From contig CACCIO010000002.1 of NCBI GenBank assembly GCA_902546085.1, forward strand, positions 1 to 64,000: 64,000 nt of DNA, in the 5' to 3' direction. Shown here one piece after another: positions 47,010 to 54,645 of the stretch. The stretch comes from an uncultured Pelagibacteraceae bacterium. GTDB lineage: Bacteria; Pseudomonadota; Alphaproteobacteria; Pelagibacterales; Pelagibacteraceae. Every line of letters begins with the position of its first letter. Within the stretch, counting starts at the first letter, position 1. A program made the position numbers and the translations under genes. The notes beneath the pieces were generated by a model. That model saw only the letters and a program-made list of their open reading frames with translations. It searched no databases and was not told where the DNA came from.

Positions 47010-47705
47010 ATGAATATTAAAATAGATAGTTTAAACAAAACAATTCTTAAATGTAAAAAATGTCCAAGACTTGTTAATTTTATTAAAAAAATTTCAACAG
47101 AAAAAAGAAAACAAAATATAAATGAAACCTACTGGGGAAAACCGGTTACAGGTTTTGGCGAAATTGATGCAAAAATTTTGATAATTGGATTGGCTCCAGC
47201 AGCTCATGGTGGTACACGAACAGGAAGAGCGTTCACAGGTGATAAATCTGGAGATTTTTTATTTAAATGTTTATTTAAAGCTAAAATTTCAAACCAACCA
47301 AATTCAGAAAATCTAAATGATGGTCTTAAATTAAAATCAACTTATATAACAAATATTTTAAAATGTGTTCCTCCAGGAGACAAACCTAAAATAGAGGAGC
47401 TTAATAATTGCTCAAAATACTTTGATAGTGAGATTTATAATTTAAAAAAATTAAAAACTATTATCGCATTAGGAAAGGTGGCATTTGATAATTGTGCTAA
47501 ATTTTATAAAAAAAAATACAATTTAAAAGAAAAGATAAAATTTATTCATGGAAAATCCTATTTACTACCAGGAAATATAAAATTAATTGCCTGTTATCAC
47601 CCTAGCCCCAGAAATGTAAATACTAGGCTAATATCTGAAAGAATGATTGTAGACTTATTTAAAAAAGCTAAAAAAATATCTATAAACTGGAAGTATAGGG
47701 TTTAA
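47010..47705 (+). CDS. Family 5 (UdgB-type) uracil-DNA glycosylase
   Basis: This 231-residue protein removes uracil and related damaged bases from DNA. Motif A reads IIGLAPAAHGGTRTGRAFTG (about 57-76), where the family-5 Ala replaces the usual polar catalytic residue, and motif B is CYHPSPRNVNT near 195. Four Cys suited to a [4Fe-4S] cluster are visible: C15, C18, NILKCVPPGDKPK and ELNNCSKY. The start has no Shine-Dalgarno sequence. The 3' end overlaps the convergent thioesterase gene by 26 bases. Confidence 0.9.
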   Translation: MNIKIDSLNKTILKCKKCPRLVNFIKKISTEKRKQNINETYWGKPVTGFGEIDAKILIIGLAPAAHGGTRTGRAFTGDKSGDFLFKCLFKAKISNQPNSENLNDGLKLKSTYITNILKCVPPGDKPKIEELNNCSKYFDSEIYNLKKLKTIIALGKVAFDNCAKFYKKKYNLKEKIKFIHGKSYLLPGNIKLIACYHPSPRNVNTRLISERMIVDLFKKAKKISINWKYRV

Positions 47706-48093
47706 ATTCTGATAAGATTTTTTCTGGAATTTTAACTGGCTTATATTTTTCATTTATAAATACCAGATGAATTTTAGCTTCTACGATCAATTCCCCATCT
47801 TTAAATATTGATTGATTCATTAAAAAAGAAGTTTTTGAAGTAGAGCCTACAAAAGATTTAATTTGTAAATCATCTTCTAAATATGCAGATTTTTTATATT
47901 CAATATTGCATGATTTAACGATTATAAGAGCACCATATTCATTTTTTATTTTTGTATTGCTTAATCCAATAGATGATAACGCTTCAGTTCTGGCTCTTTC
48001 TAAATATTTTAAATAGTTAGCATAGTACACTACTCCACCAGCGTCTGTGTCCTCATAATACACTTTAACATTATGAGTAAAGTTTTTATGCAT
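47680..48093 (-). CDS. YbgC/FadM-like acyl-CoA thioesterase
   Basis: The 137-residue 4-hydroxybenzoyl-CoA thioesterase-fold protein has the YbgC signature VYYEDTDAGGVVYYANYLKY near 11-30, including the catalytic Asp, followed by LERARTEAL. FMNQSIF and VFINEKYKPVKIP fit the hot-dog fold. In many bacteria such a gene starts the tol-pal operon, but no tol gene is nearby here. It ends inside the 3' end of the uracil-DNA glycosylase gene. Confidence 0.9.
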   Translation of the reverse strand: MHKNFTHNVKVYYEDTDAGGVVYYANYLKYLERARTEALSSIGLSNTKIKNEYGALIIVKSCNIEYKKSAYLEDDLQIKSFVGSTSKTSFLMNQSIFKDGELIVEAKIHLVFINEKYKPVKIPEKILSEFKPYTSSL

Positions 48094-48131
48094 AAATTAA
48101 TAATATCAAATAAATAAAAATTTAATAGAAA

Positions 48132-48150
48132 CTAAGATATAATATCTTAG
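48132..48150. repeat. Perfect 9-bp inverted repeat abutting a small gene start
   Basis: CTAAGATAT (48132-48140) and ATATCTTAG (48142-48150) are perfect complements around a single base, and the next base is the A of the ATG at 48151. It can be a dimeric-protein operator or an RNA hairpin at the start of the message. It has no U-tract. It lies 39 bases upstream of the divergent thioesterase start. Confidence 0.6.
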
Positions 48151-48291
48151 ATGAAAGTTTATATAATTTGGTTAATCGGAGTAATTTTATGGAACTTTGG
48201 ATTTCCAAATGCAATTCCGATTGCTGATGTTATCGCAGCTATTTTATTGTCGTTTTTAAGTATTGGATTAAAAAAATATCTAAAATATTAA
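48151..48291 (+). CDS. Small membrane protein (46 aa), unrecognised
   Basis: The 47-codon frame encodes a peptide with hydrophobic segments at about 4-14 (YIIWLIGVILW) and 23-38 (IADVIAAILLSFLSIG), ending in the basic KKYLKY. A charged C terminus after a hydrophobic helix fits a small membrane protein with its tail in the cytoplasm. The TAA abuts the stop of the convergent DUF3047 gene with no gap. No family was recognised; layout and tight fit support it. Confidence 0.65.
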   Translation: MKVYIIWLIGVILWNFGFPNAIPIADVIAAILLSFLSIGLKKYLKY

Positions 48292-48942
48292 TTAATCTGA
48301 TGAAAAATAAATATTTTGAAAATAAGAAACTGATTTCATTTTAGAATTATCAGTATCAGCCATTATAGCTAGGCCATCTAATTCATTCACATCTAAATCA
48401 TGAAATTTTTTAAAATCTTCCTTAACATTGGCTTTCACTGTTACCCAAACATTCAGATTATCTTTTGTAGTTGCTAATACATTATCTATTGATTTTTTTG
48501 TATAAGGGCTTGGCCAACTCTGGCCAACTGCACTATTGCTTGAAAAAACGTAATTAATTGCTCTATTTGAAAGTGGTGTTGCCCCTGTTTTTTTTACAGC
48601 AAAGACTCTAGCTGCAAAATCATGACCTTTTTTTGAATTCTCATTAATACCTTGCAAATCTTTCTCAATTTTCCATGTAATATTAATAAAAGGTGTTTTA
48701 TTTAGATCGATTTTAACCTCTTTTCCAAGGCCAGAAGCTGCGTTATCAGCTACTGCTTTTAAATAATTGCCATTCTCATTTGATCCAACAGTATAAACTG
48801 TTTTATTATCTGCTCCTCTCACCTTACGAACATCGAGTTCTGAAAGCTCTTGCTCTGTAAATTCAAAAATATTTATATTTTCAGCGACTGCAGAGTTAAG
48901 AAAAATTAATGATGTAATAAAAACATAAAAAAATTTAAACAT
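48292..48942 (-). CDS. DUF3047 family exported protein
   Basis: The 216-residue protein has a signal peptide (FFYVFITSLIFLNSAVA). Its mature region matches DUF3047: YLKAVADNAASGLGKEV-like segment near 62, ITWKIEKDLQGINE near 88, HDFAARVFAVKK near 107, INYVFSS, and the closing DGLAIMADTDNSKMKSVSYF. The fold is probably a jelly-roll sugar-binding type, by analogy with similar families. Function is unknown and the location is likely periplasmic. Confidence 0.83.
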   Translation of the reverse strand: MFKFFYVFITSLIFLNSAVAENINIFEFTEQELSELDVRKVRGADNKTVYTVGSNENGNYLKAVADNAASGLGKEVKIDLNKTPFINITWKIEKDLQGINENSKKGHDFAARVFAVKKTGATPLSNRAINYVFSSNSAVGQSWPSPYTKKSIDNVLATTKDNLNVWVTVKANVKEDFKKFHDLDVNELDGLAIMADTDNSKMKSVSYFQNIYFSSD

Positions 48943-49022
48943 GGTTTTCTTATAGATAAAATATTTATAATTTCAATATTCAGTCACAATTTAAACATTC
49001 TAAGTTCAAGATTAATTGCTAA

Positions 49023-49154
49023 ATGAATAATATGAAAATAATTTCTGTCTTTATACTTCTTATATATTGGTCAATAATGATCACAGCACCAGTTATGGGT
49101 AAAAATTCTATTAAAAATCAGAATAAAGATCGAAAAATAGTTTCAAATTTTTGA
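49023..49154 (+). CDS. Small exported or membrane peptide (43 aa), unrecognised
   Basis: The 44-codon ATG-TGA frame encodes MNNMKIISVFILLIYWSIM, a hydrophobic N-terminal segment that could be a signal peptide or anchor, and then a polar Lys/Asn-rich tail (KNQNKDRKIVSNF). It lies in an otherwise empty 214-base gap and ends 2 bases before the convergent SDR stop. A second ATG at residue 4 is possible as start. It may be a chance frame; no family was recognised. Confidence 0.45.
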   Translation: MNNMKIISVFILLIYWSIMITAPVMGKNSIKNQNKDRKIVSNF

Positions 49155-49156
49155 GA

Positions 49157-49903
49157 CTAATATGTGGATCTACCACCACTGATATCAAATACCGCAGCTG
49201 TAGAAAAAGTGTTTTCTTGTGAAGAAAGCCAGCAAACTAGTGAGGTAAACTCATGTATTTCAAGAAATCTTCCTCTTGGCACCTTTGACAGCATTCTTTG
49301 TACATGCTCTTTACTCATTTGATCTAAAATTCTAGTTTTAGCGCCTGCTGGAGTTACAGCATTTACTGCTATATCTTTGTCAGCTAATTCTTTGCCTAAA
49401 GCCTTCGTTAACCCAATTGCGCCAGCTTTTCCAGAGCTATACGCGCTTGCATTTGCATTTCCATCTTTACCTGCTACAGAGGCGACATTAACAATTCTTC
49501 CATAATTATTTTTAATCATATTCGGCACAATCGCTCTACAGCAGTTAAAAGTGCCTATTAAATTTATCTTAACTATTTTATTCCACATATCTACATTATA
49601 CTCCCATAGAGGACCTGTAGGACCTGTAATCCCAGCATTATTGATTAAAATATCAATATTTGTTTTTGAGGTTATGTCTGCAACGTTTTTCTCTACATCT
49701 TGATATTTTGAAATATCAACAACACTATAAAATAAATTGGGGTTTTTAATTTCATCAACTGCTGATTTAAGAAGCTTTTCATCGATATCCCATATAAATA
49801 CTTTAGCACCAGACTCTAAAAATCTTTTTGCAACATCTAAACCAAAACCCTGAGCTCCACCAGTAACTACAGCTGTTCTATTTTTAAAATCAAATTTGTG
49901 CAT
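49157..49903 (-). CDS. Short-chain dehydrogenase/reductase next to NCS1 and TRAP transporters
   Basis: The 248-residue SDR binds NAD(P) through TGGAQGFGLDVAKRF near 12-26; VDISKYQDVE and LINNAGITGP follow. The catalytic triad is Ser in VNVASVAG, then Tyr and Lys in SAYSSGKAGA near 155-165. An acidic residue at the end of strand 2 (IWDIDEK) suggests NAD preference. The substrate is unknown; sugar acids or hydroxy acids are usual for the closest-looking families. The ATG at 49903 (MHKFDFKN) is chosen because longer forms run into the upstream permease gene. Confidence 0.88.
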   Translation of the reverse strand: MHKFDFKNRTAVVTGGAQGFGLDVAKRFLESGAKVFIWDIDEKLLKSAVDEIKNPNLFYSVVDISKYQDVEKNVADITSKTNIDILINNAGITGPTGPLWEYNVDMWNKIVKINLIGTFNCCRAIVPNMIKNNYGRIVNVASVAGKDGNANASAYSSGKAGAIGLTKALGKELADKDIAVNAVTPAGAKTRILDQMSKEHVQRMLSKVPRGRFLEIHEFTSLVCWLSSQENTFSTAAVFDISGGRSTY

Positions 49904-49908
49904 TAAAA

Positions 49909-51366
49909 TTATTTTTTTGCTAACAAGTAGTATGTTATCCAGGCAACAAATGCACCTATTATCCAAGAATAAGATTGTAAAAACATTAAATTAGTATTCC
50001 AAATTGTAGATGCTGAAAAAATAAATCCTAATATTAAAGAATAAACACCTTTTATATGCCAACCACCTGAATAATAATAAGCGCTCTCTTTATCTATAGA
50101 GTATAGATCTTTATTACTTAATTCTTGATTTTTGATTAAATAATAATCAGCTGCCATTACTCCAAAAAGAGGACCAAAAAAAGCCCCAAAAGTATCAACA
50201 AAGGATAAGATACCTATTTGGCTTAATATCGTTAACCAGAATATTGCAATCAATAATCCAAAAAATGAAATTATATAACTCACGCTTTTTAGGCCTAATT
50301 TTGAAGGAGCAAAATTTATTAAAGAGTATTGAGATGGTATAAAATTAGCAACTAAATTTGTTGAAGCTGAGGCGATAATGATAAAAAATAAAACTACTAT
50401 TGTTATTTGTATATTGTCAAACTTCCCAACTATATCTGTAGGATTAGTAAAAATTCTATCTATATCTGAAAATTTCTGATTAAGAAAAACATCAGAACCT
50501 GTAACAATAAAAACAGATAAAAAAGAAAAAATAATTAAATTCAAAATTAAACTTAAGTTTCCTTTTTTTAATTCTTGCTCATTTTTAACATATCTAGAAA
50601 AGTCACCAAAACTAATGATTAAAATTGAAAAATACGCAAATATTGTTCCAGCAACTGTAATTAAAGGAGCTAAATTATTTATATTTAAAAAATTATTGAG
50701 ATTAAAGATATTTGAAAAAGCTTCGATAGTTATTTTTACATCACTTAATAATACAACAAAGAAAAAAATAAGCATACCAGAATAGACTGTCATTGCTGAA
50801 AAATTAATTATTTTTTTGTTATACTGCATCCCAACAGTAAAAAACAAAGTCTGTAGAACAATTGTTATTACTATCGCAAACCAGTCAATAATATTTAAAC
50901 CAAAATAAAAGATTATGAAAATTTCTTGATCCAAGAATGAGTTATCAATTGAAAAAATTGCTATCCTTATTAAGTAAACTATTATTTTAGACAAAAAATA
51001 AGTTTGTATACCAAATAAAAAAATCCCTACTAAACTTCTAATAAATCCAAATAATTTAGCACCATTAAATCCTAACGAAGATCTCAATAATACTGCAAAA
51101 GGTAAACCAAATTTTTGAGAAGGCTTTCCTATGATATTTGAAAATAAATAAACAAAAAAAGATCCCAATATAATTCCGAAAAAAACTACAAATACATTTA
51201 GGCTATATATTAGGTACAGCGAAGATATTAAAGAGAAACCAATTAAACTCTGTACATTTGCTCCCCAAAAACAAAATAGATCTTTCCAATTCCAAGTTTT
51301 ATAATTTGGGTTAACTGTGACTAAGTCCCAATTAGAAAGAGAGTATTTTACTTTTGGCTGATTCAC
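49909..51366 (-). CDS. NCS1 family permease (nucleobase/cation symporter type)
   Basis: This 485-residue protein has about 12 hydrophobic segments and the NCS1 layout. It starts with a Trp/Asn-rich region before helix 1 (KTWNWKDLFCFWGANVQS), then KFGLPFAVLLRSSLGFNGAK near 85-105 and SFGDFSRYVKNEQELKKG, the conserved SxDxSRY-type motif between helices. GAFFGPLFGVMAADYYLIK near 395 is also typical. Substrate (hydantoin, cytosine, purine, thiamine or allantoin) cannot be told. It lies between dctM and the SDR gene and probably belongs to the same uptake block. Confidence 0.88.
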   Translation of the reverse strand: MNQPKVKYSLSNWDLVTVNPNYKTWNWKDLFCFWGANVQSLIGFSLISSLYLIYSLNVFVVFFGIILGSFFVYLFSNIIGKPSQKFGLPFAVLLRSSLGFNGAKLFGFIRSLVGIFLFGIQTYFLSKIIVYLIRIAIFSIDNSFLDQEIFIIFYFGLNIIDWFAIVITIVLQTLFFTVGMQYNKKIINFSAMTVYSGMLIFFFVVLLSDVKITIEAFSNIFNLNNFLNINNLAPLITVAGTIFAYFSILIISFGDFSRYVKNEQELKKGNLSLILNLIIFSFLSVFIVTGSDVFLNQKFSDIDRIFTNPTDIVGKFDNIQITIVVLFFIIIASASTNLVANFIPSQYSLINFAPSKLGLKSVSYIISFFGLLIAIFWLTILSQIGILSFVDTFGAFFGPLFGVMAADYYLIKNQELSNKDLYSIDKESAYYYSGGWHIKGVYSLILGFIFSASTIWNTNLMFLQSYSWIIGAFVAWITYYLLAKK

Positions 51367-51391
51367 TAAATTTATTTTAAACTAATAAATT

Positions 51392-52726
51392 CTACTGTCC
51401 ATACAAGAGACTTGGCAACCATAAAGCAATTTTAGGGAATATGATTATTAAAACTAAACCTATAATCTGTAGAACCATAAATTGCATCATCCCATAGTAA
51501 ATATCTTTCAAATCCCATTCTGGAACTACACCTTTTAAAAAATATGCTGACAGTGCTACAGGTGGGGATAGCCAGGCGGTCTGGAGATTGACAGCAACCA
51601 GAATTGCAAACCAAGTTAAATTAAATCCTAACGCTTCTACTAGTGGCAAAATTATTGGAACAATAATCATAACTATCGGTACCCATTCTAATGGCCAACC
51701 CAGCAAAAATATCATGACCATAATCATTCCTAAGATCAGATATTTATTCATTTCTAAACCTAATAAAAATTCTGTTAATAAAGTTGGTGTTCCCAATCTA
51801 GCAAATACTGCTCCAAAAAAATTTGAGGCAGCAACTAAAACCATAATCAAAGCTGTGATTTCTAAAGTTTTAACTAAAGCTTCTTGAAGTTTTGATAAAG
51901 TTAATTTTTTATATGCTAATGAAAGCAGCAATGCACCCATTGCTCCACACCCAGCAGCCTCTGTCGGTGTAGCAAAACCAAATAAAATACTTCCTAATGC
52001 CGCAAAAACTAATGCTGCGGGTGGAACTAGACCTAAAAAAAACTCAATCCAGACTTCTTTCATACTAGCTGCACGCATTTCCTCAGGTAGCACAGGTCCA
52101 AGTTTTGGGTTAATCATGCATCTAATTGTTGTGTAGCCTGCGTATAAACTTGCAAGAAGTATTCCTGGAATAATTGCTGCAGCAAACAAATCAATAACAG
52201 GAATTTCCATTATCGGTCCCATTACCACAAGCATTATACTGGGTGGAATTAAAATTCCCAAAGTTCCACCAGCTGTAATTGTACCTGCAGCAAGTTTTAC
52301 ATCGTAATTTGATCTGTTCATTGATTTTGCAGCCATAATTCCCAATATAGTAACTGAGGCACCAACTATTCCAGTTGCAGCTGCAAAAATAACAGAAACA
52401 AACAATACGGCGTAATATAATGAGCCCTTTACTCTTGCTAACATCATCTGAAAGGCTGAAAATAACCTTTCCATTAAACCTGCTTGCTCCATCATAATTC
52501 CCATAAACACAAAGAGTGGGACGGCGGCAAGGGTTTGTTCTGTCATCACCATCGAAAATTGGAGCGTCATTAAATAAAAGACTAATTTTCCAAATCCTAA
52601 ATAACCAAATACAAAACCTAAAAAAATTAAAGTGAATGAAATTGGAAATCCAACAAAAATTGCAAAAAGCATTACTCCAACTAAAATAAAACCTAAAATA
52701 GCTGGATCAATTAATTCTGCTATCAT
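51392..52726 (-). CDS. dctM: TRAP transporter large permease subunit
   Basis: The 444-residue protein is a DctM-type subunit with about 12-13 membrane segments that carries the Na+-driven transport path. Family marks are FVFMGIMMEQAGLMERLF near 70, GASVTILGIMAAKSM near 122, AGTITAGGTLGILIPPSIM near 147 and FATPTEAAGCGAMGAL near 243. The C-terminal motif WLSPPVALSAYFLKG is present. It overlaps the dctQ stop by 4 bases. Confidence 0.95.
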   Translation of the reverse strand: MIAELIDPAILGFILVGVMLFAIFVGFPISFTLIFLGFVFGYLGFGKLVFYLMTLQFSMVMTEQTLAAVPLFVFMGIMMEQAGLMERLFSAFQMMLARVKGSLYYAVLFVSVIFAAATGIVGASVTILGIMAAKSMNRSNYDVKLAAGTITAGGTLGILIPPSIMLVVMGPIMEIPVIDLFAAAIIPGILLASLYAGYTTIRCMINPKLGPVLPEEMRAASMKEVWIEFFLGLVPPAALVFAALGSILFGFATPTEAAGCGAMGALLLSLAYKKLTLSKLQEALVKTLEITALIMVLVAASNFFGAVFARLGTPTLLTEFLLGLEMNKYLILGMIMVMIFLLGWPLEWVPIVMIIVPIILPLVEALGFNLTWFAILVAVNLQTAWLSPPVALSAYFLKGVVPEWDLKDIYYGMMQFMVLQIIGLVLIIIFPKIALWLPSLLYGQ

Positions 52727-53337
52727 TTAACTTCTCCTGGCCACTCACCCTTTTTAGCTGCCCAGTAGCTTTTAAGTAATTCTGAAAATCCTTGGATAAG
52801 TAAAAATATAATTCCAATTAATAAACATGTTTTGATTGGCCACATATATGGCATCCAGGTAGTATCCATTCCTCTTTCACCTCTTTGGATAGACTCTAAA
52901 ACAAATCCAAAAGTCATATATAAAAAGACAATAAGACCTGGGAAATAAAATAATAGATACAGCCAAAAATCAATTAATCCTTGATTTTTGATTTTAAAAT
53001 TTCTGTATAAGAAATCTGCTCTAATATGAACTCCTCTTGATAATGCATAACCTGCACCCAGCATAAAAAGAGCTCCATATAAAAATCTGCTTATATCATA
53101 AGCCCATATTGTTGGTGCTAAAAATAATTTTCTTGCTAGTACCTCATAGGTCATAGCAAAAATAAGTGGCATTAATATCCAACAAACCACACTACCAATC
53201 CACTTACTAAATTTATCAATGTTAATTATGGACTTTGCCATCCAAGTTGGCATATCCTCTGGCATTTTTCCTGAACCACCTCGCCTTTCGGCAATCATTT
53301 CGTCTGAAATATCTAATTTACTTGGTTCGTCTGCCAT
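52723..53337 (-). CDS. dctQ: TRAP transporter small permease subunit
   Basis: The 204-residue protein has four membrane helices (about 44-66, 82-100, 125-150 and 163-182). A charged N-terminal extension of about 40 residues ends MPTWMAKSIINIDKFSKWIG. The DctQ pattern MTYEVLARKLFLAPTIWAYD and ALSRGVHIRADFLYR is clear. It is co-transcribed with dctM (4-base overlap), but a terminator-like hairpin separates both from dctP upstream. Confidence 0.93.
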   Translation of the reverse strand: MADEPSKLDISDEMIAERRGGSGKMPEDMPTWMAKSIINIDKFSKWIGSVVCWILMPLIFAMTYEVLARKLFLAPTIWAYDISRFLYGALFMLGAGYALSRGVHIRADFLYRNFKIKNQGLIDFWLYLLFYFPGLIVFLYMTFGFVLESIQRGERGMDTTWMPYMWPIKTCLLIGIIFLLIQGFSELLKSYWAAKKGEWPGEVK

Positions 53338-53350
53338 AGAAATTTTTACT

Positions 53351-53386
53351 AAAAAAATTAGAGCGGACTTATTAGTCCGCTCTAAT
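53351..53386 (-). terminator. Strong intrinsic terminator or attenuator between dctP and dctQ
   Basis: On the minus strand a 13-bp perfect stem (arms 53374-53386 and 53357-53369, core AGAGCGGACT/AGTCCGCTCT) with a 4-base loop is followed directly by seven U (53357-53351). It starts 18 bases after the dctP stop and ends 13 bases before dctQ. Its GC-rich core is exceptional in this AT-rich region. Partial termination would give more binding protein than permease, as known for other binding-protein transporters. Confidence 0.9.
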
Positions 53387-53404
53387 ATTCTAATTATTTA
53401 ATGA

Positions 53405-54499
53405 TTACTTTAATGTCGCTGCGTGAGCCATTCCTAGCTTCGCATTTGACATTTGAGCACCACTCCAGAAAGGGACTGCTTTATCAGCAAATACTTTCAT
53501 AGAGTCATAAACTTCTTTAAAAAATGCATTTTTTTCAGCATTTTTGTTCAAAGTTGCTTTAGCAGCTGCCATATACTCAGTGAAGTAGTCAGATGGAGTA
53601 TCTTCTAAAATCACTCCATGTTTTGTTGTAAGTTCTTGTAAAGCTTCACCATTTGATAAAATTCTATAACTTAAAGATTTTATCAAAGACGCATCAGCAG
53701 CAACTTCAAGAGACTTCTTCTCATGTGCAGTCATAGCATCATATGTTTTACCAGTAATATAAAAGTCAGCATTTACCACCACTTGGTGTAAACCTTGTAA
53801 GTAATAGTGCTTTAAAACTTTTTGGAAACCAAATGTTAAGTCTGGTTTTGGACAACACCATTCAGCAGCATCAATAGTTCCTGCTTCTAAAGCTGGCAGA
53901 ATATCTCCACCTCCCATTGCAACAGATGCTATACCAATATCTTTATAAGTTTGTCCTGGAATACCTGGAGGTGTTCTGAATTTATACTTTCTAAAGTCAG
54001 CCATATCTTTAATTGGTTTTGGAAACCAACCTAAAGCTTCCGGTCCAACAGGTTGAAGCATAAATCCTTTAATGTCTCTATTCATCTCTTTCCATAATTG
54101 ATCATAAAGCGCTTTTCCACCACCATATTGAAACCAAGATAAAAACGCTAAATTATCTATACCTATTCCACCACCAGCTACTGGAGAACCAAATAGCATT
54201 GCAGCAGGGTGTTCGCCTGACCAATAGTGAGTCCATGCAAATCCACAGTCAATCAAACCTTTGTCAACAGCATCTAGAGTCTCTTTAACTCCAACAACCG
54301 CTCCTGCAGGTAAGATTTCAAATTTTAAAGATCCACCAGTTAATTCAGTTACTGTATCAGTAAAGTCCTTTAACATCTTAACTTCATCAGCTTTAGTGTT
54401 AAGAACTGTCTGACATTTTAGTGTTTTTGCAGCATTAGCATTTGAAATAAATCCAAATACCATCGCAACGGCAAATAACATTGAAATGATTTTTTTCAT
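53405..54499 (-). CDS. dctP: TRAP transporter substrate-binding protein, DctP family
   Basis: The 364-residue periplasmic protein has a signal peptide (MLFAVAMVFGFISNANA). Its mature part belongs to the DctP branch that includes alpha-keto acid and mannitol/chloroaromatic binding proteins. Evidence is KYKFRTPPGIPGQTYKDIG near 168-186 (the carboxylate-binding Arg) and ALEAGTIDAAEWCCPKPDL near 203-221 (Trp at the ligand site). A 2-oxo or hydroxy carboxylate is the likely ligand, but this is inference. A good promoter and an AGAGGG Shine-Dalgarno sequence precede it. Confidence 0.93.
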   Translation of the reverse strand: MKKIISMLFAVAMVFGFISNANAAKTLKCQTVLNTKADEVKMLKDFTDTVTELTGGSLKFEILPAGAVVGVKETLDAVDKGLIDCGFAWTHYWSGEHPAAMLFGSPVAGGGIGIDNLAFLSWFQYGGGKALYDQLWKEMNRDIKGFMLQPVGPEALGWFPKPIKDMADFRKYKFRTPPGIPGQTYKDIGIASVAMGGGDILPALEAGTIDAAEWCCPKPDLTFGFQKVLKHYYLQGLHQVVVNADFYITGKTYDAMTAHEKKSLEVAADASLIKSLSYRILSNGEALQELTTKHGVILEDTPSDYFTEYMAAAKATLNKNAEKNAFFKEVYDSMKVFADKAVPFWSGAQMSNAKLGMAHAATLK

Positions 54500-54513
54500 A
54501 TCGTTTTTCCCTC

Positions 54514-54543
54514 TCTATATTTTTATAAATTAAAGCTTGTCAA
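54514..54543 (-). promoter_or_regulatory. Sigma70-type promoter of dctP
   Basis: On the minus strand a perfect -35 TTGACA (54543-54538) and a -10 TATAGA (54519-54514) are separated by 18 bases. Transcription would start near 54507, leaving only a few bases before the ATG at 54499; a TATAAA further upstream would give a longer leader carrying AGAGGG. This is among the best promoter matches in the window and suits a highly expressed binding-protein gene. Confidence 0.6.
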
Positions 54544-54590
54544 AGAATGAAATCTAAAACAAGTGTAAATATTGGATTATTTTAATTTTT

Positions 54591-54602
54591 TTCTGTACAG
54601 AA
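54591..54602. promoter_or_regulatory. 12-bp perfect palindrome in the dctP/GMC divergent region
   Basis: TTCTGTACAGAA reads the same on both strands. It lies in the 146-base region between dctP (minus) and the GMC oxidoreductase gene (plus), upstream of the dctP promoter and 43 bases before the GMC start. This is the expected place for a dimeric regulator that controls both units. No regulator gene is adjacent. Confidence 0.45.
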
Positions 54603-54645
54603 ATGTTACAAATAAAAAAATTTTAATTTATAAGAGTTCTAAGTA

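Noticed and set aside
49904-49966. N-terminal extension of the SDR protein to 49966
   Set aside because: It would run back into the NCS1 permease gene and add a Cys-rich stretch not seen in SDR proteins; ATG 49903 aligns with the family.
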